A DNA stretch of 64,000 nucleotides from DP-36 sp036004365 (GCA_036004365.1 DASYRN010000045.1:1-64000), one strand, 5' to 3'. Counted from the first letter of the stretch, positions 40,160-47,720 are shown. Numbers and translations are program-made. Notes: a model not told the origin generated them from the sequence alone.

Positions 40160-41590
40160 ATGCGAGACGTCGCAATAGCAACCGAGGCAGCATCACTTTC
40201 CAAGGAATGTCCTGGATGTGGCGCTCTCCTGGAACTGACTCTCGAGGCGTGCTGGAAATGCGGCGGAAAAGTCGAACCGGATATTCCCACAGCGCCGTAC
40301 GAAGAGAAACGACCCTTCAAGCCCTATCTAGACAGAAGCGCCGACCTTGGAAGAGAGGTCTACGAACGGCTTATCCAAGCCTTTTCAGAAGTGAATCCCC
40401 GCGAAAGACCCTGGTGTGGCATAGGGGTTAAAGCTGACCTTCTCGCGGTATCACCAAGATCCGTGACAGTCGCGGTGATAAAGGAGCTGAGCGGGGTCAA
40501 GAAAGGCCTCGTTCATGTCTCGCAGAATTGGCGGGAACCTTGGCAGGTAGAAACCGTCGATAGGGAGAAACATCAGATACGAAGCAATCCTTGCGAGCAG
40601 GCGGAGCGGGCGATCAGCGCTGTCAAAAGTAGTCTCAAGTCTTTTCTCAAGGCCAATGAGCAGGCTGTATTCCCGCGCATAAAGTGTTTAATCGTTTTCC
40701 CCGATGGATACGACTTTGAAGGGCCAAAGGATTTTTCCATGCTCGACCACGACGGGGTGATCACGCTGAGTCTACTAAACTTTCGTGATTTACCGGATGC
40801 GATATTACGACCGACGGACCACGAAGGACTGGATTCCCGGCAGTACAGGAAATGGATTGAAGAACTTCTAAGGAGCAACGATGAGTCCACCCTCGGGACA
40901 TGGCTTGATCCGGCCTTCGATAAGCCGGAGCCGGAGCCGCCCAAGAGACAGCTCTGGCGGTTACGTTATCCGCGCCGCCGAAAAGTGCCGGCAAAGGAAG
41001 AGGAACTCTCTTGGTCAAATAGTCCGCGAAAGAGATCGGTCCAGGCGAAATTGAAGGGGACTCGACTCAAATTTACCGTGACGGTTATCACGGGTATGCT
41101 CGTTGGAATGGTCGGATGGCAAATGTATAGTGTTGGGGAACATACCGCGCCGCCTCCACGCGCGGAAACTACCCCTGAAGTCACTCAAGCGGTGCCACCC
41201 CAAGATGTCCCGTTGTCAACGGAACTCGAGAAGGAGGAGATATTGCCTCCGCCGCAGCCAGTAGAATCCCGCGAACCGCAGGCGCCTATAGCGCCGAAAG
41301 AGGATCAACCCATCAAAGGCGCGAATAAATCTGAGGTCACCCGCACTCAGGCTCCTGGCGATTTAGAGCTCAAGCGGCAGAAGGTGGAACTCAAGATCCA
41401 TGATGCTATTCTCCGTCGCGCGATCACCGGTGTGACGGTTTACTTCGCCGGGGACACGGCTTACCTCCGCGGCCAGGTCGAGACCGAAAACCAAAAATCT
41501 GCTGCCGAAAAGGCCGCGAGGAGCGTCCCGGGGGTTAAGGAAATCCGCAATTCAATTGAGGTCAATCCCCCATCCCCTGCGGATGGCTAG
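40160..41590 (+). CDS. Zinc-ribbon / NERD-like / membrane / BON-domain protein
   Basis: 476 residues from the ATG at 40160; an ATG at 40109 lies inside the promoter module. A zinc ribbon (CPGCGALLEL, CWKCGG) opens the protein. About 60-240 resembles a nuclease-related (NERD) domain: GVKADLLAVSPRSVTVAVIK, SNPCEQAERAISAV, RIKCLIVFPDGYDF. A basic stretch precedes one helix (FTVTVITGMLVGMVGWQMYS). After a Pro-rich linker, a BON domain ends the protein (IHDAILRRAITGVTVYFAGD, TAYLRGQVETENQKSAAEKA). BON domains bind phospholipid. The NERD call is tentative; the domain order is unusual. Confidence 0.65.
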   Translation: MRDVAIATEAASLSKECPGCGALLELTLEACWKCGGKVEPDIPTAPYEEKRPFKPYLDRSADLGREVYERLIQAFSEVNPRERPWCGIGVKADLLAVSPRSVTVAVIKELSGVKKGLVHVSQNWREPWQVETVDREKHQIRSNPCEQAERAISAVKSSLKSFLKANEQAVFPRIKCLIVFPDGYDFEGPKDFSMLDHDGVITLSLLNFRDLPDAILRPTDHEGLDSRQYRKWIEELLRSNDESTLGTWLDPAFDKPEPEPPKRQLWRLRYPRRRKVPAKEEELSWSNSPRKRSVQAKLKGTRLKFTVTVITGMLVGMVGWQMYSVGEHTAPPPRAETTPEVTQAVPPQDVPLSTELEKEEILPPPQPVESREPQAPIAPKEDQPIKGANKSEVTRTQAPGDLELKRQKVELKIHDAILRRAITGVTVYFAGDTAYLRGQVETENQKSAAEKAARSVPGVKEIRNSIEVNPPSPADG

Positions 41591-41666
41591 CCTGATGACG
41601 GCCAGATAACACTTCGCTTTTCCTTCAGATCAAAGTAAAGAGCAGCGAGCGTCCGCTGACTGTCCC

Positions 41667-42122
41667 TCAAGTTTGATTACTAATGAACTGAAATATCTTT
41701 GCAGCGGCGTCAGCGCCGGTCGTCGTTGTCGTGTCGATTCTTATAGTCGGATTGTTCGGCGGCTCCATTCGATGGAACATGATGTGGAGTGCTTTTTCGG
41801 ATATATTCGGCTGCCGTTCTCGATTGCGCCGAAGAGCGACCTCTAAGGGGCAATCAAGAAAAACGGTTACAACTCTCTCCGCTTGTGCCCGCGCTTTGAC
41901 CTGGCACCGCCATTCCTTTTTGTAAAACGTGGCGTCAAAAATTAGGAAATCCGTTCTCCTCCGATCGGGCGCCAGCGCATTGAAAAACTTCCGGTAGACC
42001 GGCGGTCTTAGCCTGTCGGAACTCAAGATCTGAACGCTGCCTAATTCAGCGAGGCGCTCGGCCAGCTTTTCTGCTATCGTACTCTTACCCGATCCGGGAA
42101 TGCCGCAAAAGAGAATAATCAA
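41667..42122 (-). CDS. Small P-loop kinase (AAA_33 / Pstk-like)
   Basis: 151 residues. The N-terminal Walker A is ILFCGIPGSGKSTIAEKLAE. Switch-like SSDRLRPPVYRKFFNALA and a Walker B DFLIFDATFYKKEWR follow, and then a lid-type stretch VFLDCPLEVALRRNRERQ. It resembles small kinases that phosphorylate nucleotides, sugars or tRNA-bound serine; the substrate cannot be told. It is followed by a hypothetical gene and lies near a dual-specificity phosphatase gene on the same strand. Confidence 0.75.
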   Translation of the reverse strand: MIILFCGIPGSGKSTIAEKLAERLAELGSVQILSSDRLRPPVYRKFFNALAPDRRRTDFLIFDATFYKKEWRCQVKARAQAERVVTVFLDCPLEVALRRNRERQPNISEKALHIMFHRMEPPNNPTIRIDTTTTTGADAAAKIFQFISNQT

Positions 42123-42150
42123 TAAGATATGTTCGTGACGCCGCGCTGGG

Positions 42151-42408
42151 CTATCGGCGGGGTCGGGCGAGCCTCATCGCTTGCTCAATGGTGGGAATGA
42201 TCTCGGGGCAACATTGCCTGGCGATTTCGAGAATGATGCGCGCTTGGTTCTGGTCACAGGGGATCGTGTAGCCTTTAAAAAATACGCCCTCAAACGAATG
42301 ATCAATTCGCGTGGCCTTGGCAATGGCCTCATAGGCGGGAGACTCAACGGGAATTCGACTCCGCAGTCGGTCAAAGTGTGGAGGAGCGACCTTAATGAAT
42401 ATCTCCAT
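42151..42408 (-). CDS. Hypothetical small protein
   Basis: 85 residues, ATG after GAGGTGG. The sequence MEIFIKVAPPHFDRLRSRIP continues into VFFKGYTIPCDQNQARIILE and ends IIPTIEQAMRLARPRR. It is a soluble alpha/beta protein with a Cys pair (QCCPE). No family recognised. It lies 28 bases upstream of the P-loop kinase gene and is probably cotranscribed with it. Confidence 0.5.
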   Translation of the reverse strand: MEIFIKVAPPHFDRLRSRIPVESPAYEAIAKATRIDHSFEGVFFKGYTIPCDQNQARIILEIARQCCPEIIPTIEQAMRLARPRR

Positions 42409-42530
42409 GGCGCCACCTCACCAAAAATACGTTAGGATGCTCAATTCAACCTACCAAATAGGGCCGTTATTTCAATGCGGGTCCGTCAACCTTCACCGGT
42501 CGAGTTTCCCAAAACCCGCTCGTCAAGGCA

Positions 42531-42986
42531 TCACACTCTAGTAGCAAAACGGATCGCATCGATATTAGGTAAGCAAGAGCGGCATTGGGTGACGTGTGCG
42601 ACGGCGGCGTCCAAATCCCAGCCGCAGCACCAAGAGAGATACGCGACCGCGACCGTAGGAGATCGGCCAGCGCCGGCGGAGCAATGGAGATAGACTGTAT
42701 GGCCAGACTCCATGAGCTCGTTTAGCGCGGACACGCACGCCGGGAGCTTGTCTTGCAGATCGACTGGGTCCAAGTCGCGCACTGGGACACGACAAGGGTG
42801 AATGCGGCAGATTTGGTAGTGGGTTGCCAGCGAATTCCAATCCAGGCTAAAGTGCTGCATGTCCTCGTCGGTTTGTAGATTGAGCACAGCCGAAATGGCG
42901 GCATCGCGCTTTAATATCTCGATGTCACCAGCGCTTCCTGGGTAGGAACCGACAAAGAGTTTGGAAAGAATCTGATGGTAATCCAT
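42531..42986 (-). CDS. Dual-specificity protein phosphatase
   Basis: 151 residues from the ATG at 42986 (MDYHQILSKLFVGSYPGSAG); an upstream start adds 17 residues. The active-site loop HCSAGAGRS (H-C-x5-R-S) and the general-acid Asp in VPVRDLDPVDL are present, followed by PTVAVAYLSW. The N-terminal YPGSAGDIEILKRDA resembles atypical DSPs, including the plant glucan phosphatases. Targets may be phosphoproteins or phosphoglucans. The Cys-rich end (CCGWD, CRSCLP) is unusual. Confidence 0.82.
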   Translation of the reverse strand: MDYHQILSKLFVGSYPGSAGDIEILKRDAAISAVLNLQTDEDMQHFSLDWNSLATHYQICRIHPCRVPVRDLDPVDLQDKLPACVSALNELMESGHTVYLHCSAGAGRSPTVAVAYLSWCCGWDLDAAVAHVTQCRSCLPNIDAIRFATRV

Positions 42987-43080
42987 AGCTTGGGTAGGTC
43001 GTAAGGAGTGAGGCGTAAACAGGAGAACCCCTTGCACGTTTTACGTTTCACTAGCCATGACTATCATCCTGACGTTACGG

Positions 43081-43302
43081 TCACGGACTCTCTTTGACGG
43101 CGAGAAGTGAGGCCAGCGGGCACAACACTTTGTATTCGGCTTTGCCTGTTTTTTCTTTCCAGCTGGCGGCGCCTGGAGCTCCGTCAATGAATTCGTAAGC
43201 ATCCACGCCGAATGTGCTTTTACCGTCAATCAGCAGGACTTCGTGCCATCCGTCGGCAAGCAGCACATAACGCACTTTCTCTACATTGAGCTTCAGAGCC
43301 AT
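43081..43302 (-). CDS. Hypothetical small protein
   Basis: 73 residues, ATG preceded by AAAGGAGG at good spacing. MALKLNVEKVRYVLLADGWH then EVLLIDGKSTFGVDAYEFID suggests a small beta-sheet with a W-H-E-V motif. Function unknown. It is in the same orientation as the phosphatase and kinase genes. Confidence 0.55.
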   Translation of the reverse strand: MALKLNVEKVRYVLLADGWHEVLLIDGKSTFGVDAYEFIDGAPGAASWKEKTGKAEYKVLCPLASLLAVKESP

Positions 43303-43444
43303 GTTTTGCCTCCTTTCCTCAGGATCCGAACGTTGCGTTCGAGGTTCCTTGTCGTGATATTTTATCAGGATTCAAGGCTCGCTCCAGGGGTAGGCCCGCT
43401 AAGGGGTAAAGGATGCAATAAACTATAAAAGCTAGGAGGACAGC

Positions 43445-43753
43445 ATGTGGTATCTGATCCATCGTAAGCCCATACGACCGCGTGAGGAATGGACCGTGAG
43501 TCTCGACGAGCATCTTGTCTGGATGAAACAGCAGCACGAGGCCGGCCGGATCCTTTTTTCCGGCCCGACCCGGGATCGCACGTTGGGGATTTACGCGATA
43601 CGCGCCGGCTCCAGGGAAGAAGCCGAGCGGATCGCCGGCAGCGATCCTTACACGAAGGCCGGTTTCTGCGCTTTCGAGCTTTTTGAGTGGGAGGTGCACC
43701 AAGTTTTGGGCGTCGGGCCTTTCACGTCCGCCGAATTGCGCGCCCATCGCTAG
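43445..43753 (+). CDS. YciI-like protein
   Basis: 102 residues, ATG after CTAGGAGG. The YCII ferredoxin-like fold is clear: WYLIHRKPIRPREEWTVSLD, EHLVWMKQQHEAGRILFSGP, GIYAIRAGSREEAERIAGSD, PYTKAGFCAFELFEW. The conserved His in the first strand and the Asp in S-D-P form the putative active site. E. coli YciI function is unsettled. A truncated copy lies at 38382. Confidence 0.85.
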   Translation: MWYLIHRKPIRPREEWTVSLDEHLVWMKQQHEAGRILFSGPTRDRTLGIYAIRAGSREEAERIAGSDPYTKAGFCAFELFEWEVHQVLGVGPFTSAELRAHR

Positions 43754-43787
43754 CGGTCTACAAGGAGCTCAGAAGAGCACTTTCACC

Positions 43788-43815
43788 GTTTGAGAATTCT
43801 CAAGAGTCAAAAGGA
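43788..43815 (+). repeat. GAATTC-centred dispersed palindrome (TTGAGAATTCTCAA form)
   Basis: CGTTTGAGAATTCTCAAGAG then TCAAAAGG. It contains the same perfect 14-base palindrome as 32942 with the same flanks. Confidence 0.65.
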
Positions 43816-43836
43816 TTTGGGAACAAGAAAAGGACT

Positions 43837-44574
43837 TTAAGAAGGGTTCTTTCTTGTGGGAGGAACGATTCTAGCCTGTTCGATGGCGGGTTTGGCCGCT
43901 TCCTTATGAGGGCGAGCTAGCTGGTCTGGAGCGTCGGTCGTTTTAGGCTGACCTTCTATTGTTTGTCTTAGAATTTCCTCTTGCAGCGAACCTTTATTGT
44001 TCCCAGCTACGGGCTTTCCCGTCTCAATGTCGTCATTGATGAAAACTGCGGCTGCAAAGACAGTCGTCCAGAGCCCATCTTTATTGCCAACGGCAGACTG
44101 AGTGATATTGGTAGTACGGACGATCTTGCCGGACATCTTGAAAAGTTGCTCGCGCTCGTCCCAATCCAATTCAGGATCAAATTCAATCCCCAGGGTAGTC
44201 GCGAGCATGCTGGCGGCGAGGTCTTCCGCATATTCTCCCGCTCGTTCATCGGTTTCTCCAAACGAATGATGCTCGGAAAGATAACCGTGCATGGAAGAAT
44301 CCGCGGGGATCGCCAAGCCGATAGAAGCTGCGATGAGACGATTTGGCTCGTTGTTACTTTCTCGATCATAAACGGCAAATACAATCTCTCCGGGCCGTAA
44401 GAGCTTTAATCCTTCCTCCTTGGAGATAATCTTGCAGGCTGGGGGATAGATGCTGGAGACGAGAACCAAATTGCAGTGGGCCAAGCCGGCAACCCGCAGC
44501 GCCATCTCAAAGGAGGCCAACCGTTCCTTATGAACGCCGACTCCTTTGGTGAAAAAAACTTTCTTAGGAACCAT
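43837..44574 (-). CDS. pdaD: Pyruvoyl-dependent arginine decarboxylase
   Basis: 245 residues from the ATG at 44574. It converts arginine to agmatine for polyamine synthesis. VPKKVFFTKGVGVHKERLAS opens the protein. The self-cleavage Ser pair is in LVLVSSIYPPACKIIS, where the pyruvoyl group forms. Other family blocks are NEPNRLIAASIGLAIP, HGYLSEHHSFGETDERAGEY and EDLAASMLATTLGIEFDPE, then KDGLWTTVFAAAVF. A C-terminal tail of about 60 polar residues (PKTTDAPDQLARPHKEAAKP) is beyond the usual enzyme. No agmatinase or speE gene is nearby. Confidence 0.93.
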   Translation of the reverse strand: MVPKKVFFTKGVGVHKERLASFEMALRVAGLAHCNLVLVSSIYPPACKIISKEEGLKLLRPGEIVFAVYDRESNNEPNRLIAASIGLAIPADSSMHGYLSEHHSFGETDERAGEYAEDLAASMLATTLGIEFDPELDWDEREQLFKMSGKIVRTTNITQSAVGNKDGLWTTVFAAAVFINDDIETGKPVAGNNKGSLQEEILRQTIEGQPKTTDAPDQLARPHKEAAKPAIEQARIVPPTRKNPS

Positions 44575-44584
44575 ATGTGGCTGC

Positions 44585-44613
44585 ATTTTAACATGACGAA
44601 AATGAGCTGACAA
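44585..44613 (-). promoter_or_regulatory. Promoter of pdaD
   Basis: On the minus strand TTGTCA (44613-44608), a 17-base spacer and TAAAAT (44590-44585). Transcription should begin near 44578, four bases before the ATG at 44574, which excludes the upstream ATGs and implies a nearly leaderless mRNA. Confidence 0.6.
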
Positions 44614-44642
44614 GAAAATTTCTTATCCTGAGATTATTTTTA

Positions 44643-44671
44643 TTGACATTCGCTTGCTCATGATCTAGAGG
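44643..44671 (+). promoter_or_regulatory. Possible HU promoter
   Basis: TTGACA at 44643-44648 and a weak -10 (TAGAGG, 44666-44671) 17 bases on. It is divergent from the pdaD promoter, with the -35 boxes about 30 bases apart. Confidence 0.35.
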
Positions 44672-44712
44672 CTTAACAAGATCACCAAAACAAGTTGGAG
44701 GAGGTATCCACG

Positions 44713-44982
44713 ATGACCAAGGCTGACCTCATCAATGTAGTGGCCAGGGCGGCAAGGATGAGCAAGAGAGGAGCGGAAGACGCCATCAATGCAACCTTTG
44801 ATGCTCTGACCAAAGGCATCAAGAAGGACAAACGGTTTCAGGTGCCGGCGTTCGGCACCTTCTCGGTCAGGGCACGGAAGGCAAGGCCGGGAAGGAATCC
44901 TCGGACGGGCGAGGCCATCACTATCAAGGCGAGTCGAACGGTGGGTTTCAAGCCGGCACCCAGGCTAAAGAAGGGCCTCTAG
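44713..44982 (+). CDS. HU-family DNA-binding protein
   Basis: 89 residues from the ATG at 44713, after GGAGGAGG. The HU/IHF fold is complete: TKADLINVVARAARMSKRGA, INATFDALTKGIKKDKRFQV, then FGTFSVRARKARPGRNPRTG with the DNA-intercalating R-N-P, and VGFKPAPRLKKGL. HU bends and compacts DNA. It is closer to HU than to IHF in length and R-N-P context. Confidence 0.93.
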   Translation: MTKADLINVVARAARMSKRGAEDAINATFDALTKGIKKDKRFQVPAFGTFSVRARKARPGRNPRTGEAITIKASRTVGFKPAPRLKKGL

Positions 44983-45012
44983 AAGTCTGAGCTGATCCCG
45001 ACAGGTTAGTTG

Positions 45013-45306
45013 CTATCCTTGGCGCCTGCGTGCTGAGCCCGCCATTGCACGGACACGCTTTTCATCGTTGTTACGAGCCTCGGCGCTCGCTTTCAACGAC
45101 CCTATAAAGGGCTCCAGCACGGCAGTCTCTTTGCGTCTCCGCCCGGTCCGTCTAAGCCATGAATCTTCCCGGAAAAGTTCGGGGCTATCATAGCCGCGAA
45201 CCACGGGCTTTTCCGGCACCTTTAGGTCTGGCTTTGGATCTGGGCAGAGATGCGGGAAGAGTTTTCCTATCGCATTTCTGTACCAGCCAATAAAGACTTC
45301 ATACAT
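45013..45306 (-). CDS. Hypothetical protein with RGYDSPELFRED motif
   Basis: 97 residues. The start MYEVFIGWYRNAIGKLFPHL follows a small membrane-peptide frame by three bases. The middle VVRGYDSPELFREDSWLRR recurs as VYRGYDSPQLFREDTLKR in a shorter minus-strand frame at 47571, so this is a real family within the genome. The rest is basic and low in complexity (RRTGRRRKET). Function unknown. Confidence 0.5.
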   Translation of the reverse strand: MYEVFIGWYRNAIGKLFPHLCPDPKPDLKVPEKPVVRGYDSPELFREDSWLRRTGRRRKETAVLEPFIGSLKASAEARNNDEKRVRAMAGSARRRQG

Positions 45307-45309
45307 GGC

Positions 45310-45396
45310 TCACGCAATCGTTACGATGCAGGCAAGTTCCAGCGCTAATAGACACCCAATTGCTATGTTGCCTACAATCGTCAATGGCTCTCCCAT
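45310..45396 (-). CDS. Possible tiny membrane peptide (28 aa)
   Basis: ATG at 45396, stop at 45310-45312. MGEPLTIVGNIAIGCLLALE then LACIVTIA would be one membrane helix. The stop is three bases before the next ATG (45306), suggesting coupling with the RGYDSP protein. The ribosome binding site is poor (GTAGG adjoining the ATG), so this is uncertain. Confidence 0.3.
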   Translation of the reverse strand: MGEPLTIVGNIAIGCLLALELACIVTIA

Positions 45397-45861
45397 CCTA
45401 CTGCAACGAAGCGAACCGGAAATTGTGCATCGATCGCACCGATGATCTTCGGGAACCGCGTCTTGTGTTTCGCGGTTCGCCGCTTTGACGGTCCGTGGCA
45501 AGAATCAAAGCCAAGGCGATGGCTTTCATGCAGCGCGGCAAGGAGTTAAAAAGACAAGTAATAAATGACAATCCGGTGCCGCTCTGATTGATCAGGTGGT
45601 AGGCACGGTCGACATTTGTCGTCACTTGCGAACGCTTATTGTACAGTCCATCATGCTTCGCGAACCTGAAACGACTGCGAGCGGTGCGGGAGCGGTGGCA
45701 GAGGGTCAACTGCCGCGTAGTGGGGAATGCAAAGGCTCAGTACCCGAGATTCCTTGAATGCGGCGAAGGCGGCCTGGCAGCAGGGGATCTGGGCATCGAA
45801 GTGGGTAACTTCGCTTGATCCTTATGACCAAGAGCCTGATGGGCGGGCGAAAACATTGGGT
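45397..45861. other. Spacer without a recognised gene
   Basis: About 460 bases. Open frames lack ribosome binding sites and protein-like composition. No hairpin with a T-run or repeat theme was recognised. Confidence 0.35.
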
Positions 45862-46284
45862 CTACGGCGTGGTCCAAACGATCGTTCCGTCTTTGCCGTA
45901 AAATTCCACCCCCGGGGTGTTGTTAGATCGTATTCCCAGTGCGATGCCCGTCTTTCCGTCCTGGCCGTCCAGTCTCAACGCCGGGTTACGACTAACCCCC
46001 ATGCCCAAGGTGACACCGGCCTTTCCGTTCTTATCTCTTATCTCCAGGCCCATGTTCCCATTGGGGATGGCTCCGAGCACGGCGCTCACCGAGCCCGAAC
46101 TGTCGCGCACGACGAACCTTTCAGCCTCGATGACCTTACCGACGTTGCCGGGTTCGGCCTGTCCCATGACCACCAATGCGACCGCCCCGAAGAGCGCCAA
46201 GGCGCCTATGCGTTTGATCCGCCGGTTTTCCTTTTCCAGGCGCTCCAGCCGTCTCAGCATCTGATCCATGCTAGGCTCGTTCAT
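45862..46284 (-). CDS. Membrane-anchored protein with coiled coil and beta repeats
   Basis: 140 residues from the ATG at 46284, preceded by AAAGGAGAG. A short coiled coil (MLRRLERLEKENRRIKRIGA) leads into a helix (LALFGAVALVVMGQA). Then come two to three repeats of the form F-V-(V/L)-R-D-x-x-G and L-x-(L/I)-x-D-x-x-G-K: ERFVVRDSSGSVSAVLGA, LEIRDKNGKAGVTLGMG, LRLDGQDGKTGIALGI, VEFYGKDGTIVW. The pattern suggests a small periplasmic beta-solenoid. Function unknown; similar proteins are common in soil bacteria, to my recollection. Confidence 0.65.
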   Translation of the reverse strand: MNEPSMDQMLRRLERLEKENRRIKRIGALALFGAVALVVMGQAEPGNVGKVIEAERFVVRDSSGSVSAVLGAIPNGNMGLEIRDKNGKAGVTLGMGVSRNPALRLDGQDGKTGIALGIRSNNTPGVEFYGKDGTIVWTTP

Positions 46285-46497
46285 TATTCTCTCCTTTCTT
46301 ACCGGGTGGTGTTTCAAGCTTACTCCCGTAGCCGCTTTAAACCAACTGGATTGGCCTCTAACAAAAAGGGCCGGGGCGGCTCTATCCTAACACTCCCGCG
46401 ATCTCGGGGACAATTTAAAACTTCGGTGATCCTTTTGTGCGCACTCCTGCTGATTCTCTAGCCTTTGGCCCCTGGTGAATCTGCTTTTTGAGTGCGC

Positions 46498-46526
46498 TTC
46501 GAAAAGCGGCGCTCGACTGGTATAAT
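46498..46526 (+). promoter_or_regulatory. Probable promoter of the DUF4136 lipoprotein gene
   Basis: Perfect TATAAT at 46521-46526 with TTCGAA 17 bases upstream (46498-46503). The ATG at 46550 lies about 17 bases after the expected start of transcription. Confidence 0.5.
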
Positions 46527-46549
46527 AGTCATTCGAGAGGCAGAATTTT

Positions 46550-47179
46550 ATGAAGATGGCACTGTCGCGCGACTTTGGTATTTCCATTTTGATCGCCACG
46601 CTTGCTCTCACTGGCTGTTCCACCACTCAGATGATTGTCAGTGAATGGAGCAATCCCCGCTACGTCTCACCTTCGTTCAAGAGGATCATGGTGGGCGGTG
46701 TCGGCGAAGAAACCAGCATCCGGCGTAACTTCGAAGACGAGTTCGTCGCTCAGCTCAGGGCAGCCGGCGTCGCGGCGTTGCCGAGCTACCGATATATGCC
46801 TGAGGATGAGAAGATTGACGAAAGCAAACTCAAACAAGCGGCACAAAGGGCCGGCACCGATGGCGCCATCCTCGCCCGTTCGGTAAGCGTCGAACAGAAA
46901 ACGGAGTATGGCCCGAGCTATTACCCGCTTGCCGGCTTCGGCATCTTTGGTCGGAACGTCGGCGCCTCATGGTCGGGGCCTTACGGTGCACCAAGCGTCT
47001 CCCGCTACAACGTGTATACCTCGGAGACCACTCTGTACGACGTCACCAAGAACGAGGTGGTCTGGACCGGCACCATCAAGACCACCGAGCCGGACAATAT
47101 TAACACCGCGATCAAGGACTATGTCGGAACGGTCATAAAAGCGCTCAACGAGAAGAATCTTCTCGGAGTTAAGAAATGA
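46550..47179 (+). CDS. DUF4136-like outer-membrane lipoprotein
   Basis: 209 residues. The signal ends LATLALTGC (Cys about 23). The mature protein has DUF4136 traits: EWSNPRYVSPSFKRIMVGGV, the helix IRRNFEDEFVAQLRAAGVAA, QAAQRAGTDGAILARSVSVE and a Gly/Tyr-rich loop (SYYPLAGFGIFGRNVGASWS). Strands YNVYTSETTLYDVTKNEVVW and a final IKDYVGTVIKALNEKNLLG follow. The function of the family is not known. Confidence 0.75.
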   Translation: MKMALSRDFGISILIATLALTGCSTTQMIVSEWSNPRYVSPSFKRIMVGGVGEETSIRRNFEDEFVAQLRAAGVAALPSYRYMPEDEKIDESKLKQAAQRAGTDGAILARSVSVEQKTEYGPSYYPLAGFGIFGRNVGASWSGPYGAPSVSRYNVYTSETTLYDVTKNEVVWTGTIKTTEPDNINTAIKDYVGTVIKALNEKNLLGVKK

Positions 47180-47207
47180 GGGCCGGGTGGGACGGAAGGA
47201 AACAACC

Positions 47208-47519
47208 CTACGGAGCATGACTGAAATCCAGCCCGCCGATGTGTTGAACGGTATGGCCACAATGACCACGCAGTAACGCAAAGATCTGGCTGCAGAACGA
47301 GGTGTCATCAAATAAAAGACATCCCATATATGCGGCTCGTTCGTATTCAACGATTAAATAGCACCTGTTGGACGGTTGGAGTGTAGACAACATCACATCC
47401 TGCAGGATGCCGACCTCGCCTTTTGGGTGTTTGTTTTCTTCCCCACCTATCCAAGTCCAGGTCGGAGGCCAGTTGGGAAGACCTTGGTGAGACATGAGGG
47501 GATGATCTCGCAGCTTCAT
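47208..47519 (-). CDS. Conserved hypothetical protein (WPPTWTW type)
   Basis: 103 residues from the ATG at 47519. MKLRDHPLMSHQGLPNWPPT then WTWIGGEENKHPKGEVGILQ and RCYLIVEYERAAYMGCLLFD form a recognisable small-protein family that I have seen in Nitrospira-like and other soil bacteria; it is unnamed. DDTSFCSQIFALLRGHCGHT and IGGLDFS close it. An upstream in-frame start (47555) would add 12 residues. Confidence 0.6.
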   Translation of the reverse strand: MKLRDHPLMSHQGLPNWPPTWTWIGGEENKHPKGEVGILQDVMLSTLQPSNRCYLIVEYERAAYMGCLLFDDTSFCSQIFALLRGHCGHTVQHIGGLDFSHAP

Positions 47520-47570
47520 GGTTGGTTCTAAATCTGTGGTCGATAAATGATTCATTTATCTAGATCTTCG

Positions 47571-47720
47571 TTACGCGGATCCGGGATCGTTGTCATCGTC
47601 GGTTGATGGTTTTCTAGAACGGACGTTGAATTGGATCTTGGATAGTTCCGAGTCCAGCCACCGCATCCTTTTGAGAGTATCCTCTCGGAAAAGCTGTGGA
47701 CTGTCGTAGCCGCGGTACAC
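47571..47720 (-). CDS. Short RGYDSP-motif protein, possibly truncated
   Basis: 49 residues from a GTG at 47720. VYRGYDSPQLFREDTLKRMR then WLDSELSKIQFNVRSRKPST. The motif matches the 97-residue protein at 45013. In the same frame, codons upstream of the GTG are open only back to a TAA, so an N-terminal part equivalent to the longer protein is missing. It may be a remnant. Confidence 0.4.
   Translation of the reverse strand: MYRGYDSPQLFREDTLKRMRWLDSELSKIQFNVRSRKPSTDDDNDPGSA

Noticed and set aside
45652..45760. 35-codon plus-strand frame beginning MLREPETTASG
   Set aside because: No ribosome binding site and no protein-like hydrophobic pattern.
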